NCBI GenBank assembly: GCA_023436825.1
Contig: JAEZHS010000596.1
Location: 1-6,742, forward strand
From: Pseudomonadota bacterium
Lineage (GTDB): Bacteria; Pseudomonadota; Alphaproteobacteria; Reyranellales; Reyranellaceae
DNA: 6,742 nucleotides
Reading direction: 5' to 3'
Shown: positions 5,589 through 6,742 of the stretch, piece by piece
How the letters are laid out: every line of letters starts with the position of its first letter
Position numbering within the stretch: position 1 is the stretch's first letter
Position numbers and translations under genes: made by a program
The notes under the pieces: generated by a model
The model's database searches: none
What the model was told of the DNA's origin: nothing
Seen by the model: the letters and a program-made list of their open reading frames with translations, nothing else

Positions 5589-6116
5589 TTAGGCGACCTT
5601 CTGCAGAACGCTGTTCAGCTTCTGCGTGGCAACGTCCTTGTCGATGCGCTCGACCGCCGCCAGTTCGCGCGCCAGCCGATCGAGGGCGGCCTCGTAGATC
5701 TGCCGCTCGCTGTACGACTGGTCGGGCTGGCCGGCATTGCGATGCAGGTCGCGCACGACTTCGGCGATCGACACCGGATCGCCGGAATTGATCTTGGCTT
5801 CGTATTCCTGTGCCCGGCGGTTCCACATGGCGCGGCTGACGCGGCTGCGGCCCTTCAGGGTCACCAGCGCGTTCTCCATGATCTTCCGCGAGCTGAGCTT
5901 GCGCAGGCCGGAAATCTTGGCCTTGGCCACCGGCACGCGCAGCATCATGCGCTCTTGCTCGAACGAGATGACGAACAGGTCGAGCTTGTGCCCGGCGATC
6001 TCCTTCGCCTCGATATCGATCACGCGACCGACACCGTGCGTCGGATAGACCACGAAATCGCCCTTCTCGAAGGCAAACTCCTTCGCCTTTGCCGCAATCT
6101 TCTTCGGCTTGGCCAT
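5589..6116 (-). CDS. carD: CarD/CdnL-family RNA polymerase-binding transcription regulator
   Basis: This 175-residue protein binds RNA polymerase beta and stabilises promoter open complexes, especially at rRNA and growth genes. A basic tail (1-12) precedes the polymerase-interaction Tudor-like domain: FEKGDFVVYPTHGVGRVIDIEA, residues 16-37, continuing to about 65, where the family signature KGDxVVYPxHGVGxV is clear. The C-terminal helical DNA-binding domain (about 70-170) has Trp98 in SRAMWNRRAQEYEAKI, matching the conserved Trp that wedges into the minor groove at the upstream edge of the bubble. Then comes SGDPVSIAEVVRDL (111-124). The ATG at 6114-6116 is preferred over a GTG at 6140 because AAGGGA sits 9 bases before it and MAKPKK fits the family. 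It follows fdxA on the same strand after a long structured gap and ends at a strong terminator. CdnL is the name used for the short stand-alone form. Confidence 0.95.
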   Translation of the reverse strand: MAKPKKIAAKAKEFAFEKGDFVVYPTHGVGRVIDIEAKEIAGHKLDLFVISFEQERMMLRVPVAKAKISGLRKLSSRKIMENALVTLKGRSRVSRAMWNRRAQEYEAKINSGDPVSIAEVVRDLHRNAGQPDQSYSERQIYEAALDRLARELAAVERIDKDVATQKLNSVLQKVA

Positions 6117-6125
6117 GTCTTCAGA

Positions 6126-6131
6126 TCCCTT
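6126..6131 (-). promoter_or_regulatory. Ribosome-binding site for carD
   Basis: AAGGGA on the minus strand, 9 bases before the ATG at 6116. It supports this start over the in-frame GTG 8 codons upstream. Confidence 0.65.
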
Positions 6132-6197
6132 CACGTCCACGTCCTACCCCGCGCTGAAGCGATACCGCGACCCCGCCGCTCACGCCCCCTTGCGTGT

Positions 6198-6279
6198 CGG
6201 CTCGATGCCGGGTATCCGTGAGTTGTTTTCGGATACCTAACAGGACACCGAGCCAGCGGCAGTCCGACCTGGGACCGCT
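6198..6279 (-). promoter_or_regulatory. Structured carD leader: three candidate stem-loops
   Basis: Three inverted repeats lie in the stretch before carD. CGGC-TCGAT-GCCG is at 6198-6210. A perfect 8-bp pair GGTATCCG (6211-6218) / CGGATACC (6230-6237) has an 11-base loop. An imperfect pair spans 6255-6279 (AGCG/CGCT and GTCC/GGAC around a 6-base loop). None is followed by a T-run. If transcription starts near 6284 these would sit in a leader of about 170 bases. They could be a cis-regulatory leader or protein-binding sites. I recognise no known riboswitch class. Confidence 0.45.
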
Positions 6280-6314
6280 TCTGACGGACCCTTATATCAG
6301 AGATTCACGTCAGA
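6280..6314 (-). promoter_or_regulatory. Candidate carD -10 element framed by an inverted repeat
   Basis: TATAAG on the minus strand (6291-6296) is the best -10-like hexamer in the gap; no good -35 lies 16-18 bases upstream. It is framed by TCTGACG (6280-6286) and CGTCAGA (6308-6314), a perfect 7-base inverted repeat with a 21-base spacer. A dimeric regulator could bind there, but this is inference. Confidence 0.35.
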
Positions 6315-6326
6315 GTCGCGGCCGAT

Positions 6327-6376
6327 GTTGCATTTCGGCAACGGTCTGCCCATGCAACAGTTGCATGACTGTTGCA
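6327..6376. repeat. Cluster of GTTGCA/TGCAAC half-sites in overlapping palindromes
   Basis: GTTGC-ATTTCG-GCAAC lies at 6327-6342. CATGCAAC-A-GTTGCATG (6351-6367) is a perfect 17-base palindrome. TGCAACAGT (6353-6361) pairs with ACTGTTGCA (6368-6376) over 9 bases, using part of the same DNA. GTTGCA starts at 6327, 6360 and 6371, so the last two are 11 bases apart, about one helical turn. The cluster lies upstream of the candidate carD -10 and downstream of the fdxA stop. It may be an operator or a transcript hairpin switch. Confidence 0.7.
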
Positions 6377-6382
6377 AAAGAT

Positions 6383-6395
6383 GCGTCCAAGACGC
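6383..6395 (-). terminator. Possible weak terminator after fdxA
   Basis: GCGTC-TTG-GACGC on the minus strand forms a 5-bp stem with a 3-base loop, followed by ATCTTTT, 15 bases past the fdxA stop. The stem is short and the T-run interrupted, so termination would be partial at best. Confidence 0.35.
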
Positions 6396-6410
6396 GAAAA
6401 GTGGCGGTTT

Positions 6411-6742
6411 CTAACGCGCGGCAGGCTTGTCCGAGAAATACTTTTCGAACTTGTCTTTTTCGTCCTTGAAATCGTCCGCGTCAGCCGGCGCCTCGCCCTT
6501 GCGGGTGATGTTGGGCCATGTGGTCGACAGGCCGCGATTGAGTTCCAGCCACTTCTCCAGCCCCTTCTCGGTGTCGGGCAGGATGGCGTTGGGCGGGCAC
6601 TCGGGCTCGCAGACACCGCAGTCGATGCATTCGTCCGGATTGATGACCAGCATGTTCTCGCCCTCGTAGAAGCAATCCACGGGGCAGACTTCGACGCAGT
6701 CCATGTACTTGCACTTGATGCAAGCCTCGGTCACGACATAGG
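6411..6742 (-). CDS. fdxA: Seven-iron ferredoxin FdxA, start just outside the window
   Basis: This small cytosolic electron carrier has one [3Fe-4S] and one [4Fe-4S] cluster. The last bases of the window read CC-TAT-GTC-GTG-ACC-GAG on the minus strand, matching the usual MTYVVTE start, so the ATG probably lies 4 bases beyond the right edge and the full protein would be 111 residues. On that numbering Cys occur at 9, 12, 17, 21, 25, 40, 43, 46 and 50. This is the Azotobacter ferredoxin I pattern shifted by one. Cys9, 17 and 50 would hold the 3Fe cluster, and Cys21, 40, 43 and 46 the 4Fe cluster. The acidic, Lys-rich C-terminal tail (about 60-111) is typical of the FdxA type. The stop is TAG at 6411-6413. 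It is the upstream neighbour of carD, an arrangement I recall from other alphaproteobacteria. The redox partner cannot be read from this window. Confidence 0.95.
   Translation of the reverse strand, partial: YVVTEACIKCKYMDCVEVCPVDCFYEGENMLVINPDECIDCGVCEPECPPNAILPDTEKGLEKWLELNRGLSTTWPNITRKGEAPADADDFKDEKDKFEKYFSDKPAAR

Noticed and set aside
6117..6140. An 8-codon extension of carD to a GTG at 6140
   Set aside because: The internal ATG at 6116 has AAGGGA at proper spacing and matches the family N-terminus; the GTG has no such site.
6194..6469. A 91-codon open frame on the plus strand across the carD-fdxA gap
   Set aside because: It overlaps the fdxA 3' end in antisense, passes through several inverted repeats, and has no ribosome-binding site or motif.
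1..6742. CRISPR array, tRNA, rRNA, or a defence or mobile system
   Set aside because: No regularly spaced direct repeats, no cloverleaf or rRNA-like sequence, and every gene belongs to housekeeping or metabolic families.

Overview
The window comes from a high-GC bacterium, most probably an alphaproteobacterium; I would not name a genus. The main pointers are a seven-iron ferredoxin (FdxA type) directly followed by a CarD-family regulator, a grpE-dnaK pair, and an M48 lipoprotein protease whose C-terminal layout is typical of that class. Coding density is high, and the third-position GC bias is similar in all the genes, so I see no sign of recent gene acquisition.

Layout, left to right. (1) On the minus strand is a heat-shock/folding block: the first 22 codons of dnaK (its body lies beyond the left edge), preceded by grpE. 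Each has a candidate heat-shock-type promoter. (2) Upstream of grpE, also on the minus strand, is a tight two-gene unit: a proline iminopeptidase-like hydrolase (pip), then, 17 bases after its stop, a TauD/TfdA-type Fe(II)/2-oxoglutarate dioxygenase of unknown substrate. (3) A 236-base divergent region carries a near-perfect 46-base palindrome and a second hairpin. (4) On the plus strand, a lipoprotein M48 zinc metalloprotease starts at a GTG. (5) A 35-base convergent gap is almost filled by a perfect 10-bp stem-loop. (6) On the minus strand comes a fdxA - carD - PPP-phosphatase-like block. A 297-base non-coding leader rich in inverted repeats separates fdxA from carD. A strong intrinsic terminator lies between carD and the last gene.

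How the genes fit together: DnaK and GrpE are chaperone and nucleotide-exchange factor, and the M48 lipoprotein is probably an envelope quality-control protease. CarD binds RNA polymerase and stabilises open promoter complexes; FdxA is a low-potential electron carrier. The dioxygenase and peptidase probably act in small-molecule or peptide metabolism, but nothing here fixes their substrates.

The items most worth a second look are: the last gene of the fdxA-carD block, which keeps the PPP-phosphatase fold pattern but has lost every recognisable metal-ligand motif (a probable pseudophosphatase); the 46-base palindrome upstream of the protease; and the cluster of GTTGCA/TGCAAC half-sites plus hairpins between fdxA and carD. 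I found no CRISPR array, insertion sequence, tRNA, rRNA or phage gene.
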